A stretch of 5,666 nt of DNA, taken from positions 1 to 5,666 of the forward strand of contig CAKTZW010000154.1 in NCBI GenBank assembly GCA_934636065.1, read 5' to 3'. A program made the translations under genes and the position numbers. This stretch comes from an uncultured Labedella sp. Its GTDB lineage: Bacteria; Actinomycetota; Actinomycetes; Actinomycetales; Microbacteriaceae. Positions 4,248-5,666 of this stretch are shown here, piece by piece. The notes below the pieces were generated by a model, which was given only the letters and a program-made list of their open reading frames with translations, made no database searches and was not told the origin of the DNA. How positions within the stretch are numbered: position 1 is the first letter of the stretch; every line of letters begins with the position of its first letter.

Positions 4248-5666
4248 GCAAGAAGACCGCACCTCTCGACGTCGCGATGAGCCTGGCGTCCGCCGGATGG
4301 CACATTTTCCCCGTCGAGGCCGGTGCCAAGCGCCCCCTCGTGAAATGGGGCGTCGTGGCAACCGATGATCTCGAGGCGGTCGCGACGTGGTGGGGGGTCG
4401 ACTTCCCCGACGCTCGAATCGGAGTGCACGCAGGCAAGAGCGGCCTCGTCATCGTCGACATCGACGAGAAGGGAGATGTGAGCGGTAGCGCCAACCTCGC
4501 TGCTACCGGTATCGAGTTGCCGGCGACGCTCTCCTACTCGACGCCGAGCGGCGGATCTCACCACGTCTACGCGGCGCCCGAGCATGCCGCCCTGACGATC
4601 GCCCAGGGCGTGCCGACCGCCGGCGTCGACATCCGAGCGGGAGTCGGCTTCGCGATCTACTACGGCGCCGCGTTCGCCCGCACACCGGACCTCGCGGCGG
4701 CCCCCGACTGGTCTCTCGTGCGTCCCTCGAACGACGCGACCGATCGTGCCACCGTCGCCGACCTCGACGCCTGGCGGGCTCGCTGTGTGGAGGGGAAGCC
4801 GTCGAAGGAGGTGAAGCGAGCGCGCGATGCCGTGACCTCGAGCGGGATGAGTCATGGCGACATGCTCGCCGCCGTGTCCGAGCTCGTGAAGCTCGGCGTG
4901 AATGGCGCCCCCGGCGTGCCTGCTGCGCTGGACGACGCGCGCGCGACGTACCTCGCCGATTACCCCGAGAGCGCCCGCCACTGGGACAACGCAATGGCCG
5001 GGAGTCTCCAGAAGTTCGGTAGCCCGCCGGTCACTTTCGACATCGAACCGACGACGTCGCCATCGGTCGGTAAGGTTGAGCGCCGCAAGCGGCTCAAGCA
5101 CGCGCGGGCCGTCTTCCGGCGCTGGTTCGGCGACGAGTACGACCTCGACGTCATGCTCATCGTGCTCGCCGCTGCGGCTGTCGAGCGCATCGACGGCGAC
5201 CCGCTGTGGCTGCTCGTGGTCGGTGGCCCCGGTGTCTCGAAGACCCAGACCGGTATGGCGCTCGAGGGCGCCGGAGCCCGTGTCGTCTCCTCCATCGCCT
5301 CAGTTGGGTCGCTGCTCTCAGCGACGAGCAAGGGCGAGCGGACGAAGGAAGCCACCGGCGGCCTGCTGCGTGAGCTCGGCGACCGCGGGCTCGTCTTCAT
5401 CAAGGACTTCACGACGATCATCAGCCAGAACTCGAACACCCGCGCCGAGGTGCTGGCAGCGCTCCGCGAGATCTACGACGGTAGCTGGACCCGCGAGGTC
5501 GGCACTGATGGCGGGCGGTCGCTGTCGTGGGATGGGCGCCTCGTCATCGTCGGTGCCGTGACGACGGCATGGGACACCGCACACGGGGTCGTCTCCGCGA
5601 TGGGCGACCGCTTCGCCCTGGTGCGCGTCGACAGCCACCACGGGCGCCGCAGCGCCGGCCGCCAGG
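4244..5666 (+). CDS. Primase-polymerase fused to P-loop ATPase (partial, runs off the right edge)
   Basis: An open frame with 474 residues visible and no stop before the window end. The N-terminus is a bifunctional primase/polymerase (Prim-Pol, archaeo-eukaryotic primase fold). Its active-site motifs are present: Asp72-x-Asp74 in VIVDIDEKGD, the TPSGGSHHVY motif with His106/His107, and Asp129 with Arg131 in GVDIRAG. A basic linker (about residues 180-300) leads to an ATPase domain with a P-loop GGPGVSKT (327-334, Lys333) and a probable Walker B strand VFIKD (Asp388). Beyond it lie conserved-looking stretches such as EVLAALREIYDG, VGAVTTAWDT and MGDRF. Ser332 replaces the usual glycine before the P-loop lysine. 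The likely role is priming and unwinding during replication of the element. GAAGG 7 nt before the ATG is a good Shine-Dalgarno. The gene is the fourth of a tightly coupled operon. Confidence 0.9.
   Translation, partial: MSKKTAPLDVAMSLASAGWHIFPVEAGAKRPLVKWGVVATDDLEAVATWWGVDFPDARIGVHAGKSGLVIVDIDEKGDVSGSANLAATGIELPATLSYSTPSGGSHHVYAAPEHAALTIAQGVPTAGVDIRAGVGFAIYYGAAFARTPDLAAAPDWSLVRPSNDATDRATVADLDAWRARCVEGKPSKEVKRARDAVTSSGMSHGDMLAAVSELVKLGVNGAPGVPAALDDARATYLADYPESARHWDNAMAGSLQKFGSPPVTFDIEPTTSPSVGKVERRKRLKHARAVFRRWFGDEYDLDVMLIVLAAAAVERIDGDPLWLLVVGGPGVSKTQTGMALEGAGARVVSSIASVGSLLSATSKGERTKEATGGLLRELGDRGLVFIKDFTTIISQNSNTRAEVLAALREIYDGSWTREVGTDGGRSLSWDGRLVIVGAVTTAWDTAHGVVSAMGDRFALVRVDSHHGRRSAGRQ

Noticed and set aside
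4217..5101. Minus-strand open frame of 294 aa opposite the primase
   Set aside because: The plus strand encodes clear Prim-Pol motifs here. The minus product is an Arg/Gly-rich antisense shadow.
1..5666. CRISPR array or insertion-sequence ends
   Set aside because: No regularly spaced direct repeats of CRISPR length, and no transposase frame or terminal repeats with target duplication were seen.

Overview
The window is GC-rich throughout, has dense coding with G/C-ending codons, and carries a Tad/Flp pilus gene set typical of high-GC Gram-positives. A Microbacteriaceae-like actinobacterium is the best guess. It reads as the left end of an integrated mobile element plus its host flank.

Host flank (1 to about 1265): a small membrane-anchored protein on the plus strand (43-456) converges on a minus-strand Tad cluster. 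In transcription order the cluster is a DUF4244 pilin-like gene of which only the C-terminal part remains (1155 to about 1265), a TadE-like pseudopilin (808-1158) and an Rv3654c-type TadE-like protein (461-811). Neighbouring genes overlap by 4 nt (ATGA or GTGA), so this was one translationally coupled operon.

Element (about 1265 to the window end): the DUF4244 frame stops resembling its family just upstream of a large serine integrase (1291-2766). The integrase seems to be made from a leaderless transcript whose -10 box lies in the element half of the attachment site. This is the usual layout of a serine-integrase element sitting in its attB, here inside a pilus gene. Next come a convergent four-cysteine small protein (2775-2969) with a palindromic operator-like site upstream, and then about 660 bases without a convincing gene. 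That gap holds a GCTTAGC repeat cluster, a pair of 20-bp inverted repeats and a 34-bp interrupted palindrome, then a good promoter (3457-3485). The promoter points into a tightly packed operon: a 46-aa protein, a basic unknown protein, a 70-aa helical protein, and a primase-polymerase fused to a P-loop ATPase that runs off the right edge.

How it fits together: the integrase handles entry and exit at the pilus gene, and the primase-polymerase/ATPase operon is probably the replication module. The repeat-rich gap next to it is the best candidate for the origin and/or regulatory region. I see no capsid, tail, relaxase or conjugation gene, so the window alone cannot say whether this is a prophage, a phage satellite or an integrative plasmid/ICE.
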